DNA of 64,000 nucleotides from NCBI GenBank assembly GCA_003024785.1, contig PUQB01000030.1, positions 62,001 to 126,000 of the forward strand, written 5' to 3'. The position numbers and the translations under genes are program-made. This DNA is from Selaginella tamariscina (taxonomy: Eukaryota > Streptophyta > Lycopodiopsida > Selaginellales > Selaginellaceae). The notes below the pieces were generated by a model, which saw only the letters and a program-made list of their open reading frames with translations, ran no database searches and was not told where the DNA came from. Position 1 is the first letter of the stretch; every line of letters begins with the position of its first letter. Positions 21,262-33,719 of the stretch are shown here, piece after piece.

Positions 21262-24240
21262 ATGGAGTTGTCTTTAAATTTTTGGTAAGAATTAAAACAA
21301 AATTTATTATACTCGAACGTGTGTTTGAAGAACTTTGCATTCAGATGTGACATTAAGGTGACATTAAAGATAAGAGGAGGAAATGAGATGTGCAGGGAAT
21401 TCTGGAATTGACTCGGCCATATTTCAAAATAAATGGGAAGCGCATTGGATTAACCATGATTGTTGTTAAATTAATCTTTGTCACATTACATGGACAAGTA
21501 AAATAATGAAAAGCAGATTCAATAATCAAACACCCAAGGGTAGGTTGCAAACCGAGATTGAACGATGCTCAAAATATATATTTCATTTCATCCAATGTAA
21601 TGTTCTCAGATCCGGAGGAGGTTAGATACGACTTGAACCTCAAGTGGTTTTGTCGGCTTGTGGATTAAGATGTCTTCTTTGAGGATCTGAATACCCATCA
21701 AGTAGGTGTATTTACAATAGATATTGCTTCACAATACAGAAGATTTACAAATGAAACAATCATCCTAACTATTATTAAAGAAGAAACACATTGACATTAC
21801 TAGGGAGATTTAGAGGGTAGCTTGGTCCCAAGTTCTTTACAAATCATGTTCAATTTACTTAAGAATCTTCAGAGGCTGGAAGAGTGTGCCAAAAACACTA
21901 GAACAATTGCAATCGGGGCTTACATATGTTGATTGTAACCACAAAAGAAAGTCTTATATCTTTCTATCAGCAGCACTAATGGCATTCCATGTTGCGATAA
22001 GCCATAAGGAAATGATGTTGGATGACATGATTTTTGATTGTAGGGTTAAGTATTGCAGTGTTAACCCCAATTTCACTCAACCAATGTGTTGTTGAACTCA
22101 TGGAGAAGGTGAAGGACGACAATTCAGACACCGTCCCACATAATGCCGTTTTATGCCCATACTATGAAAGAAAGAAAAGCACTGAGATAGTGTGGGTGAC
22201 AACACCAAAACAAATCATGAAGATTCAGACTGAGGGTAAAAAACCAATAAAGTACTACATTATTAACGGTCAACACACGATAACGGCATCTCAACAACTT
22301 TTCGATGAACATAATAAGGAAACGATGGCAATAAAATTTTTAAACATACCCGTGAGAAGCTGACAAAAAGATTGTCTCTTTTAACTAAGCCAAATCTCAC
22401 AACCGAGCAGTACCATAAGTATTTGCAAAGTGGGATGCTGCTGACACCAACCACACAGCAAAATATGGAAAAAGTTCAAACACACGTGATCCATGTGAGT
22501 AACTCTTGGGCGGTTGCAAAGTGAGAACAAAGTGCGAAATACCAAGTAAGAAAAATTCTTAGTGGGATTTATCCAACCAAAATAATAATCTTCTAATTAA
22601 TCCATGTGTAGAGAGCCGAAGAAATTGCAACAGTTGATTTTGCTGAGGTGGGCAGAAAGAAAACATCCTTCATGATGATGTTGATTTCTTGCCATGAGGG
22701 CAAGGTCTTCGCCAAATGGGTGGAAATCATGGAATCTTTTGCAAAAGAAACACTAAAGAAGAAGCAAATGGGTGGAAAGGAGCCCTCGGAGAAGTTTGCA
22801 AAGAAAGTCAATAAGACACCCAAGGGTAAGTCTGTTCAACTTACAAAGAATATAAACAATGACTTTAAGCTCACATGGTTGAAGCCTTTGAACGAAACAA
22901 TAGTGAAGGAGATGGATATATTAATTAATTTGGTGGTTGATGACAAATTACATATAAACAACAACAGCCCCACCTCTTCTTTCCATTTCAAAGCAATGGA
23001 GTTAAAAACAATTAAACACTTCAAAGAGTGATTGGGAATACACTATCATAAATTGGGTTGGACCTTGGCTCCAACATACGAGGAGGTTAGCAAGTATTTG
23101 CAAGTGATAAATGATGATATGCTTGTCCAATGAGTAAATCAATCGAAAGATCTGGGCAAGAATTTATTGCATGCCAATGCCAAAAAGGAGAACATCGCAA
23201 TGACACTTTTTCTTATGGTAGTCCTTCAGCAGTGGAGAACCGAGTTGAACCTAATAAAGGAGGACGCTATGAATCATAACAAGCCCTACAGATATTTACT
23301 ATCAGATTCGAAGACTTTATGGAACATTATTACCTACAAAAACCGTTTCAAATGTTCATAATGGATCGGCAGGTGTCAAAAAATCCTTCTTTAGAAAGGG
23401 TGTTAGAAGTTTTGGTGGAGAAGCTTAGCCCTGTAAGTATGTACAGAGAAGGTATTTAGTATTTAATTTTTGCACACTTACTTGGTACCTTTATCTTTAG
23501 GTATTTATTTCTCGATTTTTACTTATGTCACTAATACTTTTGCTTTCATCTTCCAAGAAGAATAAACATTTCTAGACTGGATTTTACATGAACGATGTTA
23601 ATCCATGTGTATTGATACGGTTATTCACTTAGTTATTAGGAATGCAACAAACAATTTTAAACTTCCAAATGATTGGCTAGGCATCTGTTTTTGCTCCAAC
23701 GGCCTGAAGCTCCATCCGATACACCAATAGCTGAGATGGATGTATTCGATAATGTACGTTATCCAAACATTATAAGTTAGGCTACACACAACATCGTTAA
23801 CTTAATCAAGGGTCCTCATAGTGATGCATGGGTTTTTACTATTGCACTAAGGGATCCATCTTGAAGAAGTGTTATCTCTGGGATACATGTGTCTTTGTCA
23901 TTGAAAAGGATAAGACCATGGTCGAGGACTTGAATAAGTGGATATAGAGGTTCTTAAATGACTACCCCAACAAACCCATACAAGAGTATCTGGGAAAGTT
24001 TCCTCCCAGAAATGTGATAGCTTTGAGGAGGAATCTAGTTCAATATCAGAGTCTGAGGACGATCCTGAACCAGACATCACACCGAAAGTTATCTCAAGGA
24101 GCACAAAACATTCAATTACTCCACTAAGTATGGAAACATCAACAGAAGAAATGGAAGATATCAAACGATTTCCCAAGCGGCTAAAACCTTTTTCACTTGG
24201 CTCAGAAGGTAACAGCGAAGATGAATTGTTAATGAATTGA
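21262..24240 (+). pseudogene. Diverged ParB/methyltransferase-like gene (copy 3)
   Basis: Same exon order as 7,928-11,023. ATG at 21,262, intron 1 at 21,285-21,344, and later introns at 22,546-22,611 and near 23,453-23,500. The ParB-like motif is kept as INGQHTITASQ (about 22,264-22,296) within a 109-codon open stretch. Compared with copy 1, a segment of exon 2 is missing at about 21,668 and stops or indels occur in exon 2, at 22,080, 22,340, 23,030 and elsewhere. The motif IV position reads MDRQV. The acidic tail ends EDELLMN at 24,240. It appears to be a relict; synonymous and conservative changes relative to copy 1 suggest the ancestor was coding. Confidence 0.75.
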
Positions 24241-24502
24241 TAGAGTGACAGATAATTATAAATGAGTGTAACATAAATCATTTTTTGTATATTTTGTGTA
24301 TATTTGTACAAAAAATAAATTCTCAAAACTAAAGAAGTTTTTAGTTCAAACATGGGTCACATATTAACAAGGTAAAATATTATTATAAGGCCAGCTAACA
24401 ATCATTTTATAAATGTAATAAAACAATCGAGAACAAGGATTTTCAGTAGTGGCATGAGGTAAGAGAGGGGTATGGCAAACATTTCTTGTGCCACATGTCA
24501 GA

Positions 24503-25046
24503 ATGACAGAGTTCATGCAGGAAATGTACAAACAATGTAGTTCAAAACATCGTTAGCGTGGAACCACTTGTCTTGGTAAATTTCAAAAGGAGTTTATTGC
24601 TGAGGTTTTTGAACCACCATCTTTAGCTCCTTTAGTTTTTGCATCAATATTTTTATTACCTTCAGTTCCTGAATCACTTTCTCCAACACCTCCAATATAT
24701 GAATCTTGTAACGATGATTTACAAGTAAATGATAAAGAGGTTGGTAACAATATAATGTCAAAAGATAAATATGAAAAGGACCAAACTGTCAAGGCGTTTT
24801 GCTTCATCGATAAAGGCCTGAGAACAGAAAAGAGAAATCAAACATGGAATTTTCATTTGTTATCATGGTAAATTTTGGCATGATATCATTTTTTGTCCAG
24901 GGTTGGACCGTCTTTTCAAAAGCTCAAAGAGATGGGTGCACTTGGGGGATTTAGTTATGCATGAAGTTTTACACTTGACATCGTTGCTAAATTTGCTTAA
25001 TAAGCATTGTAGTGTTGCAAAAGAGGTAATTCGTAAAGATTAGATT
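24503..25046 (+). pseudogene. Truncated HAD phosphatase-like gene (copy 3)
   Basis: Begins MTEFMQEM as in 11,292 but is quickly interrupted. A deletion has removed the segment that held motif I, joining QTVK to AFCFIDKGL, so the nucleophile Asp is gone. It stops at 25,046, where the sequence turns into the opposite strand of another copy (tail-to-tail joint). Confidence 0.75.
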
Positions 25047-26407
25047 TTTAAGCTTTTGAAAGAGACGATCCAACCCTGGACAAAAAATGATATCATGAAA
25101 ACTCCATGTTTGATTTTTCTTTTTCTGTCTTCATGCCTTTGTTGATGAAGCAAAAAGCCATTGACATCCAGCAACACAATATGACCATGGGTAATAAGGG
25201 GCAACGTTGAATGGTATCTTCCATTTCTTTTGCTAATGTTTCCATGGTCAGTTGAGTAATTGAATGTTCTATACTTCTTAAAATCACTTCCGGTGTCAGA
25301 TCTAGTTCAAGATTATCCTCAGACTTTGATATTGAATCGAATTCCTCCTCAAAGCTGTTGCATTTCCCAAATATTCTTGTATGGGTTTGTTGGGGTAGTT
25401 AGTTAAAAAACTCTCTATTCACTTGTTCAAGTCCTTGATCATGGTCTTATCTTTTTGAACAGCAAACACACATGTATCCCAAAGGTAACACTCCTTCAAG
25501 ACAGAACCATTAGTGCAGTAGTTAAAAACCCATGCATCACTATGAGGACCCCTAATTAAGGTGACGATGCTTATAATGTTTAGATAACGTATATTGCTAA
25601 ATATGTACCTCTCAGCTATCAGTGTATCGGATGGAGGTGCAGGCCCATTGGAACGAAGGCATATGCTTGGTCAGTTTCTTGGATGTTTAAACTTGTCTGG
25701 CGCATTCTTGACAACCAAGTGAACAACGTATTAATACACCTAGAATCAACATGGTTCATGTAAAATCTAGTCCAACAATGTCTGTTCTTCTTGGCAAAGA
25801 CAAAGGTATCGGTGACATGAGCAAAAATCAAGAAATAAATATTTGAAGACGTAGGTATTAGGTAAGTGTGCAAAAATTAACTTATAAATACTTTCTCTGT
25901 ACATGCTTGCACAACTAAGCTTCTCTACCAAATCTTCTAGTGCCCTATCTGAAGAAGGATTTTTTGATACCCATTGATCCATCATAAACATCTGAAAAGG
26001 TTTTTTGTAAGTAGTGTTGTTGTTACCCCATAAAGTCTTCAACTCCAATAGTAAATATCTATAGGGCTTATCATGATTCATAGCATCCTTCTTTATCAGG
26101 TTTAACTAGGTTGATTCTTGCACAGATCTCTGATTAGTTTACCCATTGGACAAGTATATCATCATTTATCACCTGCAAATATTTGTTGACCTTCTTGTAT
26201 GTTGGAGTGACATAAATTAATTTGACAGCAACCATGGTGGATCCAATGCGCTTCTCATTTATTTTAAAATATGGCAAAGTTATTCCAAAATTCCCTTGCT
26301 CATCTCATCTCTTCCTCTTGTCTTTAGTGTCACATCAATGCCACATCTAAATATAAAACATAAATTCGTCAAGCATATATCTGAATAGAATCTAAAGACG
26401 ACTCCAT
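25047..26407 (-). pseudogene. Internally deleted ParB-HAD fusion relict (copy 4)
   Basis: Minus strand, ATG at 26,407. Exon 2 runs to KLIYVT and then jumps directly to TYKKVNKYLQV, so the whole ParB-like domain has been deleted. The methyltransferase-like region follows: MDQWVSKNP, HVTDTFVF and the glycine-loop region YCTNGSVLK. The acidic tail is then fused straight to the HAD start, whose motif I lies near 25,160. It ends at the fold-back joint at 25,046. Mirror copy: 48,164-49,526. Confidence 0.75.
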
Positions 26408-26640
26408 ACTAATGGCTAAATCACTTGTTTTATCAACTTGTCTTTTTGCACAATATTACACTATGAATACAATTATATAAAAATGCACACACACTCATAC
26501 AAAGTAAATATACAAATACACAAACAAGGTCTATAAATATTTTCTCTTAAGTGCATGAACTAATTAGTTCGTGGGATAAATCCCACTGATGCCCTTTTAT
26601 TTTAAAATACACATAAATACTTTATACACAATGTATGAAA

Positions 26641-26725
26641 GTGTTCAAAGCTCACATTTGTGATAGTGCAAAAAATGCATATCATTCGGTTCTAGCACCA
26701 TCATAAATGTAAACTTTGAACAGTT
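26641..26725 (-). other. Fold-back hairpin upstream of copy 4
   Basis: Arms of about 28 nt (GTTCAAAGCTCACATTTGTG versus its partner ending TAAACTTTGAAC) pair with about four mismatches, several of them G-U compatible. Homologous to 7,701-7,785, loop included. Confidence 0.65.
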
Positions 26726-26826
26726 TTACAGGGTTTACTAACCTTCACTCAAAAGATTATGATGAGGCTATAGAAGTAAATAAAGGGAATGGGAGGAATC
26801 ATCTGATTTATCCCACCAACTAATCA

Positions 26827-26966
26827 CATCTTTCGCAACTCTGGTTAATAAAAAGATATGTGCAGCTTCTCCATCACATGATGCTATCCATGTGCCCACC
26901 GAGAACAAGAGAGTCATAATAAGCGTGGAGGAAAGCATGGAACAAAGACCAAAAGTACCACCAACT
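26827..26966 (-). pseudogene. Integrase zinc-finger region, truncated
   Basis: About 45 codons homologous to 15,185-15,330 on the other strand. It ends at the 9-bp repeat next to the inserted block and is cut at 26,827. Confidence 0.6.
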
Positions 26967-26975
26967 GCAAATGAT

Positions 26976-28790
26976 CATCTAAATCAGTCCCCATAAAATA
27001 AAGAAGGTTGTCTTGAAGGCGATATTGCAAATGTAAGTGCATGTGTCTAGTTTTACTAAACTCCTCTTTCACTTTGGACGTTGACTGTTGTTACCTACTA
27101 TACTATTGATAAGCCCTAGGTGTAGAAGAAACAGGCCCGCTTAGTGCACTTGGATATCTAGTGATGGTCCGGTCGGGTGTCATTAGGTATTTGCAAGAAA
27201 CTCTGGGCGAAGCTAGCACTTCCATCTAGAAAACTCTTACCTTGGTTTTCCGTGTCTTGGTTGGATTAATGGCTAGTTCCGGTGAGTTCGGCATGTCGGA
27301 TATGCTTAGAAATACCCCAGGTTTGACAGGTTAGGGTTTAGGGGTCGATGGATAACTCACCAAGTATGTTCCCTCTGGGAATGAGATTTCAGTGCTAGCC
27401 CACTTATGTAAACAGGAAAAGGGGGGGGGCTCTGTCACATAAATAAGGTAGTATATAGGAGTGAGGATTCCTGGGTTCATGACTGAGCTCGTTACTCTTC
27501 TCTCGGTGCAAGCTCTAGCTTGTGTCGTTAAGGCACAACCCTCTGTTGTGCCGCCCTAACTTCCAGTTGCTAGGGGTACGTCCACCTTCGGGGTAGCTTA
27601 CCCTTAACGTTGGCGAATCCATGCCTGGGAGGTCTTGTGAGAATGCACATTCCAAGAGGCAGAGGTAGAGGCTTGTCTCTAGCCTCCTCCTCCATGTCAA
27701 GTTAGGTGTAGCACTCACGGCCAAGCAAGGCACATCCGTTCCTTGTCCAACTGTGAGCGTGGGATCTTGTTTAACAGGTTCACATTACAGTTCCTGAGGG
27801 TTCACTAAGGGGTTCTAGAGTTGGCATTTAGGAGCCATGTTTGTGGCACTTGGTGCAACTCTTGAATCTAAGGGCTATGGCATGATAACCCACATCGGGA
27901 AAGGCAGTGTCACATGGAGATGTGACACTGGGCTAAACGTCACATGGTACGCCCAAGGCACGCCCTTTGGGTTATGTCATAGGCTTGTCGCCAAGGGGTT
28001 GGATATTTAGAAAAGACATGCTTGTGCTTGCACTAGGGTGCTAAGCCTTAGGCATCCGCTCAAGGGAGGTTAGGTCTCATAACTAGGTGTGCTTTGGCAC
28101 ACTTGGCTAGGGAGTGTTCTCCTTAGAATTCAAGGGTTGAACAACCTAAGCATGTTAACATGAGCCCTTTTGTGAGGCACTCGCAAGGTCATGTGCTTAG
28201 GGTTATCCCAAACCTAGCCTTAGGGAGTTTGCTTAGCAAAACACTGGCGTCGTGTCCTCACTAAGTACTAGCCCTAGGTCTAGGGTATGACTTGGCCACT
28301 CAAACCCTTAGGGGTTAGTCATGGTTCAGAGTACCCTTGTCGCCCTAAAGGGGTTATACTCCCGGATGAGGGTGATTCCTCAAGGGGTAAGTGACGATGC
28401 CTTAGCTCTGTCATGGGGGTATGTGTGGAACACACGTCTCCTTGACGAGGGTTAGGGCATGAGCCTGTCTAGGTCTTATAGGGCAAGACCCTAAGTCAAC
28501 TAGGGTTATCCCTCAAGGGTTTTGTGGGTAGACACTCTAGGAAACCCTAAGTCAACTAGGGTTATCCCTCAAGGGTTCTGGGGGCAGACTCTAGGGAGAC
28601 TTAGGCTAAACCCTAAGTCTCCTATCCACTTGGGCATTAAAGTCTAACCCTAGGGGTTGTTGGGGTTGTTCTGGGAAACTTAGCGTTGCTCACACAGGGT
28701 GATGACGCCGAATGGCCACTTGGCAGCCACGTGTTGCCACGTGTTGGCCCTTTGGGTTAAAACTTTAACAGCATGAAAGGCAAGCCATCA
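26976..28790 (-). mobile_element. Second copy of the 1.8-kb inserted block
   Basis: Flanked by GCAAATGAT (26,967-26,975) and ACAAGTGAT (28,791-28,799). About 20 bp are missing near 28,245 compared with the other two copies (the CCGCCTATGGCGCAC piece). A G tract near 27,425 sits in a GGCTCTGTCACATAAATAAG context. No ORF is credible. Confidence 0.6.
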
Positions 28791-28799
28791 ACAAGTGAT

Positions 28800-30265
28800 G
28801 CAGGATTCTCAAACCCATCATGAAGCCTTCGAATCCGACGGCTCAACCTTTTGAACTTCCTGAACCTCATCCAAAGATGGCAAATCTAATTATGCACCTT
28901 GCAGAAACTAAATGTCAAGCACAACAACTGCTAATGGTACCAAATCTTTTTTAAAAAGTCCACTAATGCTGGAACAACTGGCTCCTTAGGGACAAAAGAA
29001 GAGAGAGAAGGTGGAAAAGGAGCCTGAGAAAGAGTGTTAGCATCAGCCATGGAACTCCCTGGGCGATGAATAACCTCGAAATTGTAAATTTGAAGCTTCA
29101 AGGCCCACAGAGCAGTACAACCAATCAAATTCTTCCGCTTCAACAACAAAGTGATTGCTGCATGATTGCCTTCTAACAGCGTCCGAGAACCATGCAAGTA
29201 GGCATGGAGCTTCTCAAAACCCCAAACTACCGCTAGACATCCTTTTCTATCGTGGAGTAGTTTCACCTCAGCTGGTTGCAATGTACGGCTCATGTACGCA
29301 ATGGGATGTTGTTAACTAGGTACACTTGTACTCTCCTGCATTAATATGCCCCCAAGACCGATGTCAGAAGCATCCACGTGCAAGATGAAAGGACAAGTGT
29401 AATTAGGGTACGCCAAAACTGGAGTCGTCAACAACTCTTTAAGATCTGTAAATGCCTGCTTGTAATCCTTAGACTAGACAAAAGATGATATTAATGACTT
29501 TAGCAACACCCATAACGATGTAGTACGATTTGAAAGATGATCCACAAAATGGCCTAGATATTGTACCTTGCCAAAAAAGCATTGCACATCGTTCACACAC
29601 TTTGGCGTAGGGATCTTCAAAATTGTAACAAGTTTGTCAGGATCGACTTGCAAACCTTCACGAGAAATGCGATAAACAAGATAAGTGGTGTCCTTGGATC
29701 AAACACACACTTACATGGCTTTAGCTTCAAATCAGCTTCCCACAACTGATCCAAAACCTTGCTTACATCACCGACATGCTCCTCCCACGTTCCATTCGAG
29801 TGAATTAAAACATCGTCGATGTAGTTCAGCAATTACCTTCGACATATCGCAAAGAACCTCGTCCATCATACGCTGAAAAGTCGCTTGAGCATTATTCATC
29901 ACCAAGAACTCATACAGGCCAAATGGTGTTCGAAAAGCAATCTTGGGAATGTCCATGTTAGCCATTGGAACTTGCCAATATCCAGAGAGGAGATTTAACT
30001 TGGTGAACCAACGGCTCTGCCCTAGTTGATCCAAAAGATCTACAGTATAAGAAAGTGGATACACATCTGAAATTGTTACATCATTTAATGAGTGATAGTC
30101 GATGCAAAATCGAACGCTCCCATCCGGCTTCATCATAAGATAAGGTTCGCATGCCCAAGGACTTTGAGATTTCTTAATAACACCCTTCTCCAACATCTCC
30201 TTAACATTTACTCGTAAGATCTTGAGCTTCTTTAGTAATCGACGCTGAATAGGTACCTTGATTCA
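28800..30265 (-). pseudogene. Gypsy reverse transcriptase and RNase H
   Basis: RT reads on the minus strand from about 30,196 with SVRFCIDYHSLNDVTISDVYPL, then FTKLNLLSGYWQV and the catalytic motif YIDD at 29,823-29,812. RNase H has TLQPAE near 29,285-29,268 and IYNFEVIHRPGSS near 29,085. Several frameshifts and stops separate the blocks. Confidence 0.85.
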
Positions 30266-30645
30266 CCTAGCATCCCTAGTTGGAATAGGGTGGCGTGTCG
30301 CAATCTTGGCCCCAAATGACAAGTTAAGTTGAAAAGATCAACATACTCCTTGAGTTGATTAATGATTGCAGCACGACGATCATATGAAGGATCCAGAGAG
30401 GAAAGAAAGAGCATGAAGGAAAGATGGTCGGAAGTAAGGGTGAAACAAAAATGATGGAAGCAAATGAACGAAGTGGAATAAAAGTAAGAGGAATGGAAGA
30501 AAGATGATAAGAGTCAAACAAGGGGGAGACTTTTTAAAGTCACACTTGGCATGATTGCGAGTTAACTAATCCATACCAAGAATAAGGTGAAAAGCTTGAC
30601 TCAGCACCACCTGAAAGATTGAAGCTCAAGCTCACGATCGTCCAC

Positions 30646-30900
30646 TTAAACAGTAATGTCAACTTTACAAGCATGAGTGTGTCCGTTGCCGTACATAATA
30701 AAGATTGATTCTACCGCATAGACTGAAACATGTAGCAAAAGATTGAGAAATAAAGGACAAACTCGAACTGTATCCACCAACACAGAAAGAATAACAGGAC
30801 GTGTCATGTGATTAGATTGAGCTTGAAAAGTGAAGACTGGATGAATTGGTGCCAAGTGAACCCCTTGAAAAAAGATGGAGGGGGTCACTAATTTATTCAC
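30646..30900 (-). pseudogene. Gypsy aspartic protease region
   Basis: Contains VILSVLVDT, after which the frame shifts where the left-edge fragment reads DTGSS. Protease of the gag-pol polyprotein. Not functional as written. Confidence 0.7.
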
Positions 30901-30966
30901 ACGAGGACCCTCCTCTACTCGTGCGATTCGTCATTTCCCAAAGATCCACCACATCAAGACCTTTCA

Positions 30967-31842
30967 TTACAGCAGCATCAACTGGACATTGTTGACGCCA
31001 GGGCCTCCACCCTGGAAATGGGGATGCCAATCGGGAAACCGTCGACAGCGCCAATACGTGTGTTCAACCTCATCACATGCCCAACAACAAACTACACATC
31101 CACGTCCCCGTCCACAAGCCCAACCTTGTGCTGGTACACGAGCAGCGACAACATCAAACTCCATCAGACCAGGACCATCCCAACGTGAAGTGGAATGAGT
31201 GAACGTAAAGATGCAAGTGGGAGAGGCGATGACTCATATCATTGTGCTAGCCTCAAAATATCATCAAGAGTCACTGGAGCCAATGCATGCACAAGCCCCA
31301 CAAGTCTTGACGAAGTGTTGGCCACAACATACTTAACTTGATGCGTTCCGACATGTTAGGCCCTACATGTAATAAAAGGTTCCGGAAGCGAACACCGAAC
31401 TGCATCACCGACTCAAATGGCTCCTGACGAATACAATGCAATTACTAAAAAGCATCATCACAGTCATTCACATGCCCAAATGCACATTTGAAGATCTCTA
31501 GAAGAATACTCTAATCCTCACGAGTTGCAACGTCCAAACCATTGTACCATTGCAACCGTCCCTTGAAGACAAGTAGGAAATTCACACAAACACTGAGCAT
31601 CATCTTATGAATGATATGTGGCAACCACGTAAAGTGGTCAAACGAATGGTACACATTATCCCCAAGACTTCCGCCAAAGAAACCGGCCGGATGTGAGGAT
31701 TTGCAGCATGAACATGAGGAGTACCATGGCCTATGAATGCCGCCATCAACTAAGAGTGATTGTTTAGTTGCATCTGCATGACATCCAACAACTGCATGAG
31801 TAACTACTTCACAAACAAAGGACTTTCATGTTGTGCATCCAT
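30967..31842 (-). pseudogene. Gypsy gag
   Basis: Begins at ATG 31,842 (MDAQH) and soon meets a stop. The retrotransposon gag domain follows, then an Arg/Gly-rich stretch and a CCHC zinc knuckle of CX2CX4HX4C form (CWACDEVEHTYWRC, with the usual Gly before His replaced by Glu). Confidence 0.75.
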
Positions 31843-31963
31843 GACGAAAAAGAAAAAAGGACAAAAGTCTACAAGGAAGAAATAGATTTAAACAATGAAA
31901 AAGCTAGATCTAAGAAGATAAAAAAAGATCTATAAATCCGAGCGCTCCATATAAACAATTAGA

Positions 31964-31983
31964 GGTGCCCCTCACCTCCACCA
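31964..31983 (-). promoter_or_regulatory. Primer-binding site, tRNA-Ala-like
   Basis: One base after the LTR on the minus strand: TGGTGGAGGTGAGGGGCACC. It begins TGG, as sites complementary to a CCA tail do, and matches the expected complement of a plant tRNA-Ala 3' end at about 16 of 20 positions (comparison from memory). Confidence 0.55.
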
Positions 31984-31984
31984 A

Positions 31985-32148
31985 TGTGATAGCTCGGAAT
32001 ATAGAAATGTGTATATTATTAGCTCAAAAACCCTAACTTATATAAAGAGCGAATGGTCCAAATTAAATTCAATCCAACGGCTATCAAAATCCACTATACT
32101 ACTAATAATAGTATGTGCACATGCAATTGTACGCATGGATATCTTACA
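31985..32148 (-). repeat. 5' LTR (164 bp)
   Basis: On the minus strand it runs TGTAAGATATCC to GCTATCACA with TG...CA ends. It contains TATATAAG and AGGGTTTTTGAG as in the other LTRs. Confidence 0.75.
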
Positions 32149-33417
32149 TTGTCATACACACACTAGTATATGCATATAAATACATGTGTTTAATTTGAAT
32201 TTAAATATAATTTTTTAAGTACATGTGTGAATATATTGTATTTATCTTAAATACATAAGTACTAGTGCGCTCATATCATCAAAATTTATGTTAAGAAAAA
32301 GGTTAATACGAACATAAAAACAAATTTACATCAATTTTGAAAGTATGTTGTTAAATGTTAAAAATGGGTGCCACCTCACTTATACAGATGGAATTCTTAT
32401 TTGCATTCCAAAAACAACCACATGTGAGTGGATTGGTTGTTATATAGTTTTAAGACCTTTTACACATGATAAATTAATAACTGAATTATATTAAAACTCA
32501 TAAACTTTAAACCTAAACCGTAATCAAATGCTATTCACTACGGATTAGTAAGTTCATCGTACAACTCCTGGTTTAGTAAGTGTTTACTATGTATATTGAT
32601 ATAGGTTTATATGTAATGTATACAAACTAATCTAACTTTGAAGATTATTCTCCGGAATGACAAAGATGAAGTTTTGTTTTTAGGTATAATGGAGTGTATA
32701 TATACTAAGCTAATGACTGTAAATATATGGAAACATATTTAAATCCACATATGCAATAATATGTATTCGAAAAACATTTGCTTTTTATAAAACATTTAAA
32801 TTTATTTAAACTCCCACCTATATTTATTTAGATTCACCCGTGATTTATATTTAAATCCCCTTGTAATGGAGAATATAATCTAAAATCATTTGGTTAAGAA
32901 ATTTTAATTTCTAAGTCTACATTCGTTACTTCGTTATTCTTTCGTTTCAACTTATGCATGTATATTGTGCAAGTTAGTGAACCTTTAAACATTTAAGTTT
33001 TTTGATTTTATTTAAGTAAATTTCAATAAATTAAAAGAAAAGAAAAAAGATTAAAGCAGATTGAAATGGCTTCTGCAGATGCAACAGCTACTCAAGATCA
33101 AATGCTTTGCATAGCATAACATTGTATTATATAAAATTTGTTTAAAGGAATTAAAATAGAGGCCATGTAGCAAAAGGGTAGTTATATTTATATTATAATT
33201 CTTTTACTAAATCAATTTCTTGAGAGGTTATGGTTTAATCAGTAGACAGGTAGTTTCATCAAAAATTGCTTACAAATTAATATGCTAACACATTTTCCAA
33301 CTGATTCATAATAAATAGAAGTTCCAATATACAATCCATAATAAAACAAACTTGTAATTAAAATTTTATTAAAAAAAACAGATATGTATACAATTGTAAG
33401 AAAAACAAAATTACATA
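32149..33417. other. AT-rich spacer between two facing 5' LTRs
   Basis: No supported gene. This is the single-copy centre of the repeat structure. A short open stretch at 33,066 (MASADATATQ) is only about 17 codons. Nothing else recognised. Confidence 0.6.
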
Positions 33418-33575
33418 TGTAAGATCCACGTGTACGGCTGCATGTGCACATACTATTATTAGCGTAGTGGATTTTGATAGCCGTCGGATTGGATTCAATA
33501 TAAACCACTCGCTCTTTATATAGTAGTTTTTTTGAACTAATGGATATACACATTTCTATATTTCGAGCTCTCACA
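33418..33575 (+). repeat. 5' LTR (158 bp)
   Basis: TGTAAGATCCACGTG to GAGCTCTCACA, with TATATAG as a TATA-like box. Homologous to the LTR at 16,079-16,228. Confidence 0.75.
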
Positions 33576-33576
33576 T

Positions 33577-33596
33577 TGGTGGAGGTGAGGGGCACC
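33577..33596 (+). promoter_or_regulatory. Primer-binding site, tRNA-Ala-like
   Basis: Identical to the site at 31,964-31,983 on the other strand, one base after the LTR. The conservation in two diverged elements supports the assignment. Confidence 0.6.
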
Positions 33597-33719
33597 TTTA
33601 ATTGTCCCTACGGAGTGCTTGGATTTATGTCTTTTTATCAATTTTCTTTATCTTCTTATGTCTAACTTTTTCATTGTTTAGATCTATTCTTTCTTGTAGA
33701 TTTTGTCTTTTCTTCGTTC

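Larger units (their letters stand above)
12873..26808. repeat. Left arm of large inverted repeat II (partner 47,770-61,966)
   Basis: About 13.9 kb. Landmarks match in reversed order with a coordinate sum of about 74.6-74.85 kb: RNase H, the 1.85-kb block, integrase, LTR, AT-rich spacer, satellites, the diverged ParB-like copy, the tail-to-tail joint and the deleted copy. The left arm carries a deletion of about 290 bp inside integrase (at about 15,475) that the right arm lacks. Confidence 0.85.
26827..32148 (-). mobile_element. Gypsy element lacking its 3' end, minus strand
   Basis: Reading on the minus strand: 5' LTR, primer-binding site, gag, protease, RT, RNase H, the 1.8-kb inserted block, and a truncated integrase zinc-finger region. 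Beyond 26,827 the sequence switches to GGGATTTATCCCACC-type satellite, so the integrase core, polypurine tract and 3' LTR are missing. It is a direct copy of 59,527-64,000, which extends beyond the window. Confidence 0.85.

Noticed and set aside
33066..33119. Small ORF starting MASADATATQ
   Set aside because: About 17 codons, no conservation to compare with, in AT-rich spacer.
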